A stretch of DNA of 53,160 nt from Ignavibacteriales bacterium (GTDB lineage Bacteria > Bacteroidota > Ignavibacteria > T3Sed10-11): contig PWTU01000450.1 of NCBI GenBank assembly GCA_003562775.1, positions 1-53,160 of the forward strand. The letters run 5' to 3'. Below the pieces are notes generated by a model. It made no database searches, had not been told where the DNA came from, and was given only the letters and a program-made list of their open reading frames with translations. The translations under genes and the position numbers were made by a program. This document shows, one piece after another, positions 1-8,289 of this stretch. Within the stretch, counting starts at the first letter, position 1. Each line of letters starts with the position of its first letter.

Positions 1-1292
1 GATTCGGCATCGAGCCAGAAACGTCCGCTCGTTACGACACGGTCGCCGTCTTCGAGTCCATGCAAAACTTCATAATAATTTTCGGCAAGCGGTCCGAGAT
101 GTACTTCGACGGGTTCGAATCTTCCCCGACCCTGTTCTTTAAAGACCACCGTGCGCCGACCGGTTTTCAAAACTGCATCCTTATGAACGGTAAGCCGGTC
201 ACCCAGATCAATAAGGAAGGAAACCCATCCGTACTGTTCCAGTTTAATCGCGTGGTTCGGGTTCGATACTTCTATTCGTACCGGTAATGTTCTGGTCATC
301 GGATCGATTGTCGGATGGATAAACGCGACGCGCCCGTCATATGAATTGCCGGGATTTCCCTGAAGTGTAAATTCCACCTGTTGTCCTTCGGATACAAACG
401 GGAGATCATCTTCATAAATATCTGCCATGAGCCAGACGGTACGAAGATCGGCGATTTCGTACAGCATCATACCGGGCATCACCTGCATACCGTCACGAAC
501 GTTTTTCTTGATGACGGTACCGTTAAAGGGAGCTGTTAATGTAACTTCAAGCAATGCTTCGCCTTTTTGTTTGACCCGTTCAATTTCCGATGCGGGCATG
601 CCGAGTAGGCGCAGCCGTTCACTGGCTCGTTTTGCCAGGTTTTGATTACCGCGGTTCAGCGCAACGAGATAATCTTCCTGGCTGCTTACCAAATCCGGGC
701 TGTACAGCGTTACGAGCGGTTGACCGCGCCGTACGGTAACGCCGGTCTCGTTTACATGGGTTTTCTCGACCCATCCGTCAACCCGTACGGTAAGCTCGGC
801 TTCCCGTCGCTCATCGCTTTTGACCCTTCCCACAGTTCTGATAGTCGGTCGAAGATGCCGGGTCTTTACCGTGTCGTAGGTCATACCGATGATTTGCTGT
901 TGAGTAGGGGTGATCCGGAGTCTCCCACGCGGTTCGTCGGGATCCTCGTGATCGTCGTGGTCCGTATATACCGGTGTTAAATCCATACCGCAGAGCGGGC
1001 ACGAACCCGGTTCGTCATCCTGTATCTCCGGATGCATCGGGCATGTCCAGTATTCTATTTCCGCTTCATGATCATGAGAATGGTCGTGCTCATAATCATC
1101 GTCATCATCCTCCCGCACCGGCGTCAAGTCCATGCCGCATAACGGGCAGGGTGTTTGTTCGCTTTCTTTTATTTCCGGATGCATGGGGCATGTCCAATAG
1201 GCAATACCGTCTTCATGATCGTGATCGTCCGAACTGCACCCGGCAATTCCAAACATAAATAAAAACCCTATGAAAAAAATTAAATATTTCAT
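1..1292 (-). CDS. CusB-type RND efflux periplasmic adaptor lipoprotein with two heavy-metal-binding domains (3' part outside window)
   Basis: Periplasmic adaptor (membrane fusion protein) of a tripartite RND metal efflux pump. It would link an inner membrane CusA-type pump, expected beyond the window edge, to the TolC-type channel encoded just upstream. The reading frame is open for 430 codons to the edge. A signal peptide ends in the lipobox IAGC (Cys19), so it should be a lipoprotein. Two copies of a small metal-binding domain follow, at about 32-59 and 80-108, each with the pattern YWTCPMHPE ... CPLCGMDLTPV, joined by an Asp/His-rich linker. From about residue 125 the sequence matches the CusB/HlyD family: a barrel-sandwich hybrid (TVRVDGWVEK, PLVTLYSPDL), an alpha-hairpin, and beta-barrel strands (LRTVWLMADIYEDDL). 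Cu/Ag or Zn/Co are plausible substrates; the sequence does not decide. The tandem metal-binding domain is the unusual part. Confidence 0.93.
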   Translation of the reverse strand, partial: MKYLIFFIGFLFMFGIAGCSSDDHDHEDGIAYWTCPMHPEIKESEQTPCPLCGMDLTPVREDDDDDYEHDHSHDHEAEIEYWTCPMHPEIQDDEPGSCPLCGMDLTPVYTDHDDHEDPDEPRGRLRITPTQQQIIGMTYDTVKTRHLRPTIRTVGRVKSDERREAELTVRVDGWVEKTHVNETGVTVRRGQPLVTLYSPDLVSSQEDYLVALNRGNQNLAKRASERLRLLGMPASEIERVKQKGEALLEVTLTAPFNGTVIKKNVRDGMQVMPGMMLYEIADLRTVWLMADIYEDDLPFVSEGQQVEFTLQGNPGNSYDGRVAFIHPTIDPMTRTLPVRIEVSNPNHAIKLEQYGWVSFLIDLGDRLTVHKDAVLKTGRRTVVFKEQGRGRFEPVEVHLGPLAENYYEVLHGLEDGDRVVTSGRFWLDAE

Positions 1293-1345
1293 AAACTCAC
1301 CTCTCATTAATTATCTAACTTGAATTATAAACTGTAAACCCGAAA

Positions 1346-2608
1346 CTAAAAAATAATTCCCGCCTGGCGTTCAAGTTCTGCAATGGCTTTGTGGAACTCC
1401 GCCCGCGCCATATAATATTCCATGCGAAACATCTCCAGCATACGAAAACTATCGAGAACCATGAGATATTCGGTTTTACCGGCTTGAAAAGCACCCAGCG
1501 CTGATTCGGCTGTTTGTTCTGCGTTCGGAATCACTTCCTCACGATATAAACGGAGGACATCAAGCTGCGTTTCAAGATCCAGCAATGCTTGCCGCATTTC
1601 TGAACGAGCCATTGTTGTCATGTTCTTTAGTGCCTTTTCACGGGAGCTTCTCTCGCTCTGTGCTTCGCTGACCCGTTTGGTTATCATATTACTTGACCAG
1701 GGAGCAAGCGGTATTTGCAACGATACCATCGCGCCGAGTTGATCTTCCATACCTCCGGGCATCTGCATGTACATAACATCGACCATAATATCGGGATAAT
1801 ACTCACGCCGCGCCGAACGTATCTCGGCTTCATTCATTTGAATTCCCGACCGTATAGCTTGAATATCCGGTCGTTCGGCAAGCATTCTGCGCTCCATTTC
1901 ATCCAGGTTATCAGGGACATCTTCAGGCGGTAGAGTAAGTATGACACCGAGCTGTTCGTTCGGATCACGGTCGAGCTTCTGGTTGAACATCACGAGCATC
2001 TTGTTGTAATCGTTTAGTATCGTTCGCTCTTCCGTCCGGAGTTTCGACAGGTTCGTCTGTGCTGAAAGAACCGCATCCAATCCTACCCGGTCTACTTCAT
2101 ACATTCGTTCTGCCGAAGCGACAAAATTTTCGAGCAACCCCTGAATTTCCCGGTTGACTTCATGTTTTTTCTGCATCATCCACAGTTGGTAATATGTTTC
2201 TTTTACGTTCGCTGCAAGTTGAACCTCGTCGTCGCCGCGATTGAACGAGGACATTTCATAATTTGCACGCTCCATATCGATACGTGCCGAAATTTTTCCG
2301 GGGAAGGGAATCCGCTGTGATAATGAATATACATGCATATCCATATAGTTTAACTGATCCATCGTCCCGATGGGCTGCCGGTTAAATTGATATTTCAATG
2401 TCGGCGGCATCCAGGATCGCATCTGGGAGATACGCTGTTCGGTCGCCTGTTCACGAAATCGTGATGCCTCTATCCCTGGATTATTTTCGAGGGCTTCCCG
2501 GAGCAGAGATTCCAGCGGTGGCGCTTCCTCAGCCGGTTCCGGCATTTGCGCTCCGGTTGTTTGAAATCCGATAAAAATTGCTACAATGAATGCAAATATA
2601 CGCAGCAT
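1346..2608 (-). CDS. TolC-family outer membrane efflux protein (CusC-like)
   Basis: A 420-residue outer membrane channel of the OEP/TolC family, expected to form the trimeric exit duct of the metal efflux pump. Residues 1-20 form a signal peptide ending near TTGA. The mature protein is largely long amphipathic helices in two repeats, with the family pattern of helix starts such as LLREALENNPGIEASRFRE near the N-terminus and ALGAFQAGKTEYLMVLDS near the end. The TolC gene lies 53 bases upstream of the adaptor gene and on the same strand, so the two are probably co-transcribed. The N-terminus has no lipobox Cys, unlike many CusC proteins. Confidence 0.93.
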   Translation of the reverse strand: MLRIFAFIVAIFIGFQTTGAQMPEPAEEAPPLESLLREALENNPGIEASRFREQATEQRISQMRSWMPPTLKYQFNRQPIGTMDQLNYMDMHVYSLSQRIPFPGKISARIDMERANYEMSSFNRGDDEVQLAANVKETYYQLWMMQKKHEVNREIQGLLENFVASAERMYEVDRVGLDAVLSAQTNLSKLRTEERTILNDYNKMLVMFNQKLDRDPNEQLGVILTLPPEDVPDNLDEMERRMLAERPDIQAIRSGIQMNEAEIRSARREYYPDIMVDVMYMQMPGGMEDQLGAMVSLQIPLAPWSSNMITKRVSEAQSERSSREKALKNMTTMARSEMRQALLDLETQLDVLRLYREEVIPNAEQTAESALGAFQAGKTEYLMVLDSFRMLEMFRMEYYMARAEFHKAIAELERQAGIIF

Positions 2609-2669
2609 TTTATTATTCCTTCGTATTTATATATGTATAAATAATGTATGATTACAAATAATTGTACGG

Positions 2670-2693
2670 TATTAATATATTACTATATTAATA
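2670..2693. promoter_or_regulatory. Perfect AT-only inverted repeat upstream of the efflux genes
   Basis: Two 10-base arms, TATTAATATA and TATATTAATA, flank the 4-base spacer TTAC. It lies about 62 bases before the TolC-type start and after the stop of the small Cys/His protein. Its place and symmetry suit an operator for a metal-responsive repressor, but the region is very AT-rich and chance is possible. Confidence 0.35.
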
Positions 2694-2740
2694 TCTAAAA
2701 CTTTATAATTTTTTTTTATTTAGATAGTAGACAGGATAGC

Positions 2741-3163
2741 TTAGCGCAGGAATGAGCTAAAATGGATAGACGTACTGATACCGTGTAAATCGTAGATGGA
2801 TTGTATCGGGTCCGTGGTATCAAGTGATGTGAATACAGGTTTTTCATCCGGAGTTGTTACCACTTCAACAGGAGTAACATTGTAAACAATTATTTGTGAA
2901 AGATTTAATGTGTTCGCTATGTAATTGTCAAATGTTTTGGTCTTGGTAACCACGACATTGCAACATTCAGTATTGTTGACACTAACTATAACAGGGGTGT
3001 TTTTCGCAGGTTCGTGATCGGGATGGCAGTTTGTGCAAACCGGCGCCTCCATATCCATTCCCATTGAGCAAATATATTCCACCGCCGCGAATCCTACATG
3101 AAAGAAGGAAAATAGCACCAGGAATGATAGTACAAACACCTTATATGTTGTTGAATTTTTCAT
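2741..3163 (-). CDS. Small secreted Cys/His-containing protein at the head of the efflux operon
   Basis: A 140-residue protein that I do not recognise as a named family. The ATG chosen begins MKNSTTYKVFVLS and gives a standard signal peptide ending at about FAA (residue 26-27). A start 12 codons further upstream is possible but would bury the signal. The mature N-terminus carries a cysteine/methionine/histidine cluster (ICSMGMDMEAPVCTNCHPDH), and a Cys-Cys pair follows at NTECCNV. The rest is beta-rich with no obvious membrane segment, and it ends in SSFLR. It is first in a minus-strand set with the TolC-type and CusB-type genes, so a metal-chaperone or sensing role in the periplasm is a reasonable inference only. 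Confidence 0.7.
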   Translation of the reverse strand: MKNSTTYKVFVLSFLVLFSFFHVGFAAVEYICSMGMDMEAPVCTNCHPDHEPAKNTPVIVSVNNTECCNVVVTKTKTFDNYIANTLNLSQIIVYNVTPVEVVTTPDEKPVFTSLDTTDPIQSIYDLHGISTSIHFSSFLR

Positions 3164-3297
3164 TATCATAAATATATACAACAAACGTGCCATTAGCAAG
3201 TTCCCGAAAAACAGATTATTTTCGAATCCGGCAATTTGAAACTTCTTAAATATAAGAATTTACCCTCAATATGCGTTATATGATTTCCAAAATTTTG

Positions 3298-3313
3298 TAT
3301 AGAATTTTCTATA
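3298..3313. promoter_or_regulatory. 16-base palindrome upstream of the enoyl-CoA hydratase gene
   Basis: TATAGAA and TTCTATA are perfect 7-base arms around TT. The site is 64 bases before the chosen start of the hydratase gene, within the divergent region with the metal operon. It could be an operator or part of a promoter. Base composition is AT-rich, so the support is weak. Confidence 0.22.
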
Positions 3314-3376
3314 TTGCATTTTTTCATTCATTTAGCTACTTTGAAGTATTTAGAATTTATACGGATATCCTCCACT

Positions 3377-4156
3377 ATGAGTTATACTCATCTCGATTAC
3401 GAGGTAAAAGGGCGTGTAGCATATATTACGTTAAATCGACCCGAGAAACGAAACGCATTTAATGCGGAGCTTGTGAAAGAGTTGGCACAAGCATTTGTAT
3501 CGGCTGAAAAAGCAAGTGATGTTCGTGTCGTGGTTCTGCGGGCAAACGGGAAAGCGTTTTGCGCCGGCGCCGACCTTGCCTACTTGCAGGAACTTTCAGG
3601 TTTTACATTTGAAGAAAATCTGGAAGATTCCCAATCAATGATGCGTTTGTTTATGCATATGTACAAGATGAAAAAAACTATAATTGCACAGGTGCAGGGA
3701 TCGGCACTCGCCGGTGGATGCGGTTTAGCAACGGTATGCGATATCATAGTTGCATCAGATAATGCGGTGTTCGGTTATCCGGAATCGCGAATCGGCTTTG
3801 TCGCAGCGCTTGTAATGGTATTTCTTGTTCGCAGAATAGGGGAGGGAAAAGCCCGGGAATTGTTACTAACCGGAAAAACAATCTCTGCCGGTGAAGCCCA
3901 TGCAATTGGTTTGATTAATGAGGTTACCTCCCCCGGAGACCTTGATAAAATAGTTGAAGAATACTGTGTACAATTGTCAAAAAATGTCAGCGGCTCCTCT
4001 GTCGCCATTACAAAAGAAATACTTTCAAAAGTACAGGGTATGGAAATACAGACTGCTCTTGAATTCGCCGCTCGTATGAATGCTGCGACAAGAATGACCG
4101 ACGATTGTAAACGTGGAATAAATGCATTTCTTAATAAAAAAACTATCGAATGGTAA
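3377..4156 (+). CDS. Enoyl-CoA hydratase/isomerase family protein
   Basis: A 259-residue crotonase-fold enzyme acting on acyl-CoA thioesters, as in fatty acid or branched-chain amino acid breakdown. The start MSYTHLDYEV matches the usual family N-terminus; frame upstream of it has no homologous look. The first oxyanion-hole segment is FCAGADLAYL at about 61-70 and the second is SALAGGCGLA at about 109-118. The glutamate matching rat hydratase Glu164 is in YPESRIG (about residue 136). The position matching Glu144 appears to be Gly (GGCGLA instead of GGCELA), so the exact reaction may be hydration of an unusual substrate, isomerisation or something else. The next gene, apt, starts 19 bases after its stop. 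Confidence 0.9.
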   Translation: MSYTHLDYEVKGRVAYITLNRPEKRNAFNAELVKELAQAFVSAEKASDVRVVVLRANGKAFCAGADLAYLQELSGFTFEENLEDSQSMMRLFMHMYKMKKTIIAQVQGSALAGGCGLATVCDIIVASDNAVFGYPESRIGFVAALVMVFLVRRIGEGKARELLLTGKTISAGEAHAIGLINEVTSPGDLDKIVEEYCVQLSKNVSGSSVAITKEILSKVQGMEIQTALEFAARMNAATRMTDDCKRGINAFLNKKTIEW

Positions 4157-4175
4157 AATAACGGAGAATACATAC

Positions 4176-4709
4176 TTGACAACAAACGAATACTTAAAAT
4201 CAACTATAAGAAGTGTCCCAGATTTTCCTAAAAAAGGAATTGTTTTCCGGGATATAACAACTTTGCTAAAAGATCCGGCGGCATTAAAACAGGTCGTCGA
4301 TTTATTCCAGGAAGAATATAAAAATAAAAACATTACAAAAGTGGTTAGCGTGGAATCGCGCGGCTTTATTTTCGGAGCGGCTCTCGCATATAAGTTAGAT
4401 GCAGGATTTGTACCTATTCGGAAGAAAGGAAAATTGCCGGCCGAAACCATCAGGCAGGAATACAAGCTTGAATACGGAACCGACGCTATGGAAATACATG
4501 CAGATGCTATACAACCCGGCGACCGAATAGTAATTCACGACGACTTGCTCGCAACAGGGGGGACCATTGAAGCTGCATGTAAATTGGTAGAACGATTGCA
4601 GGGTGAAATTGTCGGCTTGTCGTTTCTTATTGAGCTTTCGTTTCTTAATGGAAGGCGGCGAATTAGTAAATATCCTATTCAAACACTTATTACATACGAT
4701 AGCGAATAA
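4176..4709 (+). CDS. apt: Adenine phosphoribosyltransferase, TTG start
   Basis: Cytosolic purine salvage enzyme that joins adenine and PRPP to give AMP and pyrophosphate. The 177-residue product has the typical family length and N-terminus (IRSVPDFPKKGIVFRDIT). The ESRGFIFGAALA segment and the PRPP-binding loop VIHDDLLATGGT (about 119-130) are intact. A TTG start is chosen because GGAG lies nine bases before it and the length fits the family. An ATG 18 codons upstream would overlap the preceding gene by 35 bases and add residues the family lacks. It lies in a tight plus-strand run; the peroxiredoxin gene begins six bases after its stop. Confidence 0.94.
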   Translation: MTTNEYLKSTIRSVPDFPKKGIVFRDITTLLKDPAALKQVVDLFQEEYKNKNITKVVSVESRGFIFGAALAYKLDAGFVPIRKKGKLPAETIRQEYKLEYGTDAMEIHADAIQPGDRIVIHDDLLATGGTIEAACKLVERLQGEIVGLSFLIELSFLNGRRRISKYPIQTLITYDSE

Positions 4710-4715
4710 TATTAT

Positions 4716-5186
4716 ATGTTAGCAATAGACAATGTTGCACCGGACTTTGAGGCGGAGAATTCGGACGGAACAACAATACGATTATCGGATTATAAGGATA
4801 AGAGCAACATAGTTCTTTTTTTTTATACGAAAGATTTCTCGCCCATTTGTACAAAACAGGCACGTCAATTTCGTGATAAATATGAATATTTTAAAAATCA
4901 TGATTGCGAAATCATCGGTGTTAGTTACGACAGCCCTGACCGGCACAGAGAGTTTAAAGAAGTAAATCGTCTGCCATATCATCTCGTAAGTGATCAAGAT
5001 AAAAATATTGCGAAAAAATATAATGTAACGAGATTTGGCGGTTATTTGCCGTTTGTGAAACGGGTAACTTACTTTATTGATAAATCCGGCACGATTCGAA
5101 ATGCAATTCATCATGAATTCAATATTGTTAGACACATGCAGGAAGTCCGAAATACATTGCATGAAATTGCAGAATTTAATCAATGA
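4716..5186 (+). CDS. Bcp/AhpC-TSA family peroxiredoxin
   Basis: A 156-residue thioredoxin-fold peroxidase of the BCP type, reducing hydrogen peroxide or organic peroxides in the cytosol. The peroxidatic cysteine is Cys45 in FSPICTKQARQF. The motif differs from the family PxxxT/SxxC: the proline is Thr (YTKDFSPIC), and the usual resolving cysteine five residues on is Arg, so it looks like a 1-Cys enzyme. The C-terminal strand and helix (YFIDKSGTIRN) are normal. It overlaps the next gene by four bases (ATGA), which suggests translational coupling. Confidence 0.9.
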   Translation: MLAIDNVAPDFEAENSDGTTIRLSDYKDKSNIVLFFYTKDFSPICTKQARQFRDKYEYFKNHDCEIIGVSYDSPDRHREFKEVNRLPYHLVSDQDKNIAKKYNVTRFGGYLPFVKRVTYFIDKSGTIRNAIHHEFNIVRHMQEVRNTLHEIAEFNQ

Positions 5187-5986
5187 AATATAACCATCAC
5201 ATTATAGGTAGATTGCTAATAACGATAGTGATCGTTTTGATTTCAGCCAAGGTAACCAGCGGCATCGTTGAGCGGGTTGCACCTGAGCAATTTTCATACG
5301 ATGAACGACTTCGCTATACCGTGACCTATCTCGGTATCCGGATCGGTACTATTGAAATGTTGAACCGGTATAACGAAAACGAACCTAAAAGCATCAACGA
5401 AACGGTCATAACGTTGCGGACGTTCTCGGGAATACCGTTTCTCTCGGTTCATACGGAATTCTACAGCAAGCGCGGATCCGATGGTTTTTTCACTGAATCC
5501 ACAACATTCGATCGGGAGCGAAGCAAATGGGCATACTATCATGCAAGCCGAGAGGATAAAGAGACAGAGATTGTAGTGGATCGTGGCTACCAGGACAGAG
5601 ATAGCGGCGAAATTTTCGACGTTGAAGTAGATACTTTACATCTTGGGAAAAACGTTCACGATGCACTTACATTTATCTCTATTCTTCGAGATTCTATACA
5701 AGATGAAGATACATATGAATTGGATGTTCTTATTGACCGGTCTGTAGAAAAAATAAAAATTATTTCTCCAAATAAAAAGGAAATAATAGATGTACGTGCT
5801 TTTGACAACGAAACACAAGCGTATCATATAACAGGAGTGATTGATTTTACTGCAATTCACGGACTTACAAGAGAATATCAATCCTGGATCAGCACCGATA
5901 GACACCGGATTCCGTTAAAAGCGCAGGTCCGCATCGGAATTGGTTCGGTAAAAATCGAACTTGAAGAATATGAGTATATCGAATAA
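5183..5986 (+). CDS. DUF3108-domain exported protein
   Basis: A 267-residue protein with a hydrophobic signal segment at about 9-25 and then the DUF3108 signature, EQFSYDERLRYTVTYLGI followed by RIGTIEM, where a beta strand pair begins the domain. The rest is beta-rich (FYSKRGSDGFFTES, VRIGIGSVKIELEEYEY). DUF3108 proteins are predicted envelope or lipid-binding beta-sheet proteins in Gram-negative bacteria; the function is not known. Its start overlaps the peroxiredoxin gene by four bases and its end overlaps dapF by 17 bases, so all three are likely one transcript. Confidence 0.85.
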   Translation: MKYNHHIIGRLLITIVIVLISAKVTSGIVERVAPEQFSYDERLRYTVTYLGIRIGTIEMLNRYNENEPKSINETVITLRTFSGIPFLSVHTEFYSKRGSDGFFTESTTFDRERSKWAYYHASREDKETEIVVDRGYQDRDSGEIFDVEVDTLHLGKNVHDALTFISILRDSIQDEDTYELDVLIDRSVEKIKIISPNKKEIIDVRAFDNETQAYHITGVIDFTAIHGLTREYQSWISTDRHRIPLKAQVRIGIGSVKIELEEYEYIE

Positions 5987-6923
5987 CACAATACACATAC
6001 CGTTTATTAAAATGTCTGCCGCGGGGAACGATTTTGTTCTCATCGATGAAATACATACCGGCAATAAAATAAAAAATTATAATCTTTTTGCGCAAAAAGT
6101 ATGTAATCGACGTCTCGGTATCGGAGCAGACGGACTACTGGTATATAAATCTCACAACGAGCTGCCGTTTGAAATGGTATATTATAATTCGGACGGTTCC
6201 ACCGGCGGCATGTGCGGAAACGGCGCACGTTGTATCTCTGCATATTATTTCGATGTTTATGGAAAAAATGAAACAACCGTACAATTTAAAGCTTTTGGTA
6301 AAATTTACTCTGCGTCTTCCGACGGTAAAATAATAACTCTGTCAATGCAAAACCCGACCCAATTATTAACGGATCTGGCTATCAATGTCGAGGGAGTTGA
6401 TATATCGTGCAACTTCATCGATACAGGTTCACCACATACCGTTTTATTTTTCGTAGATATAAAAAACCAATATTCAGGCAAAACATTTGAGAGTTTCGAC
6501 ATACATACACTCGGCAGACAAATCAGACTACATGAAGCATTCAAGCCATTGGGGACAAATGTTAATTTTGTTGAGATAGTAACCGATACTCAAATCCGCG
6601 TGCGAACATATGAACGTGGCGTTGAAGAGGAAACGTTCTCTTGCGGAACAGGTTCTATAGCTTCTGCCATCCTTGCAGCGCTTCGTTTTAAGTGTCAACC
6701 ACCGATACAGGTCCACACACGAAGCGGAGAAAAACTTATAGTCGATTTCAAGGGCAATTTAATCAATCATGAAATTATGCAAGTATCACTTGCCGGTACA
6801 TGGATATTCCATTACACCGGATCGGTCTTTATTTCCGAAAAAGAAGATATAGCAGGATCAAGACACATACCCGATTTTGCAATCGCCGCATTATATTCAC
6901 AAACAATTCAAAGGAGCCGGTAA
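5970..6923 (+). CDS. dapF: Diaminopimelate epimerase with C-terminal tail
   Basis: Converts LL- to meso-diaminopimelate for lysine and peptidoglycan synthesis in the cytosol. Both catalytic cysteines are present: Cys82 in MCGNGARC and Cys225 in FSCGTGS. The N-terminus (FIKMSAAGNDFVLID) is that of the family. The ATG start is preferred over a TTG three codons upstream. At 317 residues it is longer than the usual 270-285, because about 30 charged residues follow the last family strand (WIFHYTGSVFI). The gene starts inside the end of the DUF3108 gene, and its TAA stop shares one base with the ATG of the lipid kinase gene. Confidence 0.94.
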   Translation: MSISNNTIHIPFIKMSAAGNDFVLIDEIHTGNKIKNYNLFAQKVCNRRLGIGADGLLVYKSHNELPFEMVYYNSDGSTGGMCGNGARCISAYYFDVYGKNETTVQFKAFGKIYSASSDGKIITLSMQNPTQLLTDLAINVEGVDISCNFIDTGSPHTVLFFVDIKNQYSGKTFESFDIHTLGRQIRLHEAFKPLGTNVNFVEIVTDTQIRVRTYERGVEEETFSCGTGSIASAILAALRFKCQPPIQVHTRSGEKLIVDFKGNLINHEIMQVSLAGTWIFHYTGSVFISEKEDIAGSRHIPDFAIAALYSQTIQRSR

Positions 6924-7825
6924 TGGAAACATATTCTTTTATCATCAATCCGATGGCAGGAAAGGGTAGAGGTAAAAAACTTTTTCATACGCTTGAATCA
7001 TTAATTCGCCGGCATTTTCCGGATTCCGAGATTATTCTGACCGAACGAAGGATGCATGCATTTGAACTTGCATCAGAGAGAAAAAATAATTCCGGTAGTA
7101 CGGTCATAGCCGTTGGAGGCGATGGAACGGTTAACGAAGTCGGGAACGGCTTGATTGGCGGGAATGCAGTTATGAGCGTTATTCCAATAGGTTCCGGCAA
7201 TGACTTTGTGAAAATGTTCGGGATTCCAACCGATATTACAAAAGCAGTTGAGAAAATAAAACACGGGACTATTCGTGATTCTGATGCAGGATTTGTGACT
7301 ATTAATGCTGTCGATGGAAATGAAACAAAACGATATTTTCTTAACGGCATCGGAATCGGATTTGATGCTGCAGTAGCAAATCAAACTACAAAGTTCAAAC
7401 ATTTGCGCGGCGTGAGTCTCTATGCTTTTTCTGTTGCCGTTGTTTTGTTTAATTATAAAACTCCGAATATGATGATGTCGATGAACGGCGCTATAATGAA
7501 CGGAGAGCATTTTTTAATTGCAATCGGCAATGGGAAATGTGCCGGCGGCGGTTTCTATCTCACGCCGGAAGCGGAAATCGACGACGGTTTGCTCGACGTA
7601 TGTTTAGTTGACAATGTGAGTATCCCTCAGGTTGTAAAAATATTTCCAAAAGTTATGAAGGGGAAACATAAAGGCCATAACAAAGTACATTTTTACCGTA
7701 CCGATGCGTTACGCATTGAAACAAAAGGAGAAATTATGGTGCACGCCGACGGCGAAGTGCTTGCAACGCAGGCGCGTGATATTAACATAGAAGTTGTACC
7801 GAAAGCACTGAAGGTCCTGGCTTAG
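6923..7825 (+). CDS. YegS/DgkB-type diacylglycerol or lipid kinase
   Basis: A 300-residue cytosolic kinase of the DAGK catalytic family, which phosphorylates diacylglycerol or a related lipid with ATP. The hallmarks are NPMAGKGRG near residue 10, the nucleotide loop GGDGTVNEVGNG at 65-76, and PIGSGNDF at 88-95. The ATG overlaps the dapF stop by one base and has AAGGAG upstream. Recycling of diacylglycerol released in membrane or envelope lipid turnover is the likely role. The true lipid substrate is not shown by the sequence. Confidence 0.92.
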   Translation: METYSFIINPMAGKGRGKKLFHTLESLIRRHFPDSEIILTERRMHAFELASERKNNSGSTVIAVGGDGTVNEVGNGLIGGNAVMSVIPIGSGNDFVKMFGIPTDITKAVEKIKHGTIRDSDAGFVTINAVDGNETKRYFLNGIGIGFDAAVANQTTKFKHLRGVSLYAFSVAVVLFNYKTPNMMMSMNGAIMNGEHFLIAIGNGKCAGGGFYLTPEAEIDDGLLDVCLVDNVSIPQVVKIFPKVMKGKHKGHNKVHFYRTDALRIETKGEIMVHADGEVLATQARDINIEVVPKALKVLA

Positions 7826-7834
7826 TTGATAAAT

Positions 7835-8263
7835 ATGAGAAAAAATACTGATCGTCGCACGGTCATAAATCGCCTGTTAGTCATCTGGACGGCCATTACA
7901 TCCATACCATTTATTTCAGCTATAATCTATTTTATTTATCCTCCGTCAAAAAAATTTGTCGGATCAAAAGTTTTAGGAAGCGTAGATACTCTACAGCCAA
8001 ATACGGGAAGAGTCGTACAATTAGGCGAGCAACCGGTTATCGTGATTACTTTAGACAGGGGGGAGACTATAGCATACGGAGCAAATTGTACTCATCTTGG
8101 TTGTGTTGTCGGATTTCGGAAAGAAAGAGGAGATATATATTGCGCGTGCCACGGGAGTTCGTTCGATCTTCAAGGGCATCCGGTATCCGGACCCGCACAA
8201 CGCCCGCTTGAAAAAATTCCTGTTAAAATCGAGAACGATCAAGTAATTATTTATACTGTATAA
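7835..8263 (+). CDS. Rieske iron-sulfur protein of a cytochrome bc complex
   Basis: A 142-residue membrane-anchored 2Fe-2S protein that takes an electron from quinol. The N-terminus has a twin-arginine-like DRRTVINRLL and one membrane segment (about 14-34). The cluster ligands are Cys85 and His87 in CTHLGC and Cys103 and His106 in CACHGSSF; Cys90 and Cys105 would form the usual disulfide. An ATG is chosen over a TTG three codons upstream; the Shine-Dalgarno sequence is weak for both. The cytochrome b gene follows after 26 bases, so the two encode one complex. Confidence 0.95.
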   Translation: MRKNTDRRTVINRLLVIWTAITSIPFISAIIYFIYPPSKKFVGSKVLGSVDTLQPNTGRVVQLGEQPVIVITLDRGETIAYGANCTHLGCVVGFRKERGDIYCACHGSSFDLQGHPVSGPAQRPLEKIPVKIENDQVIIYTV

Positions 8264-8289
8264 AGAAATGTTTATAGAAGACCCCATCG

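Noticed and set aside
3164-3199. Longer start of the small Cys/His protein (12 extra codons)
   Set aside because: It would place extra residues in front of a normal signal peptide; the internal ATG is preferred.
4025-4465. Open frame antisense to the hydratase and apt genes
   Set aside because: It crosses two real genes in the wrong strand and has no support.
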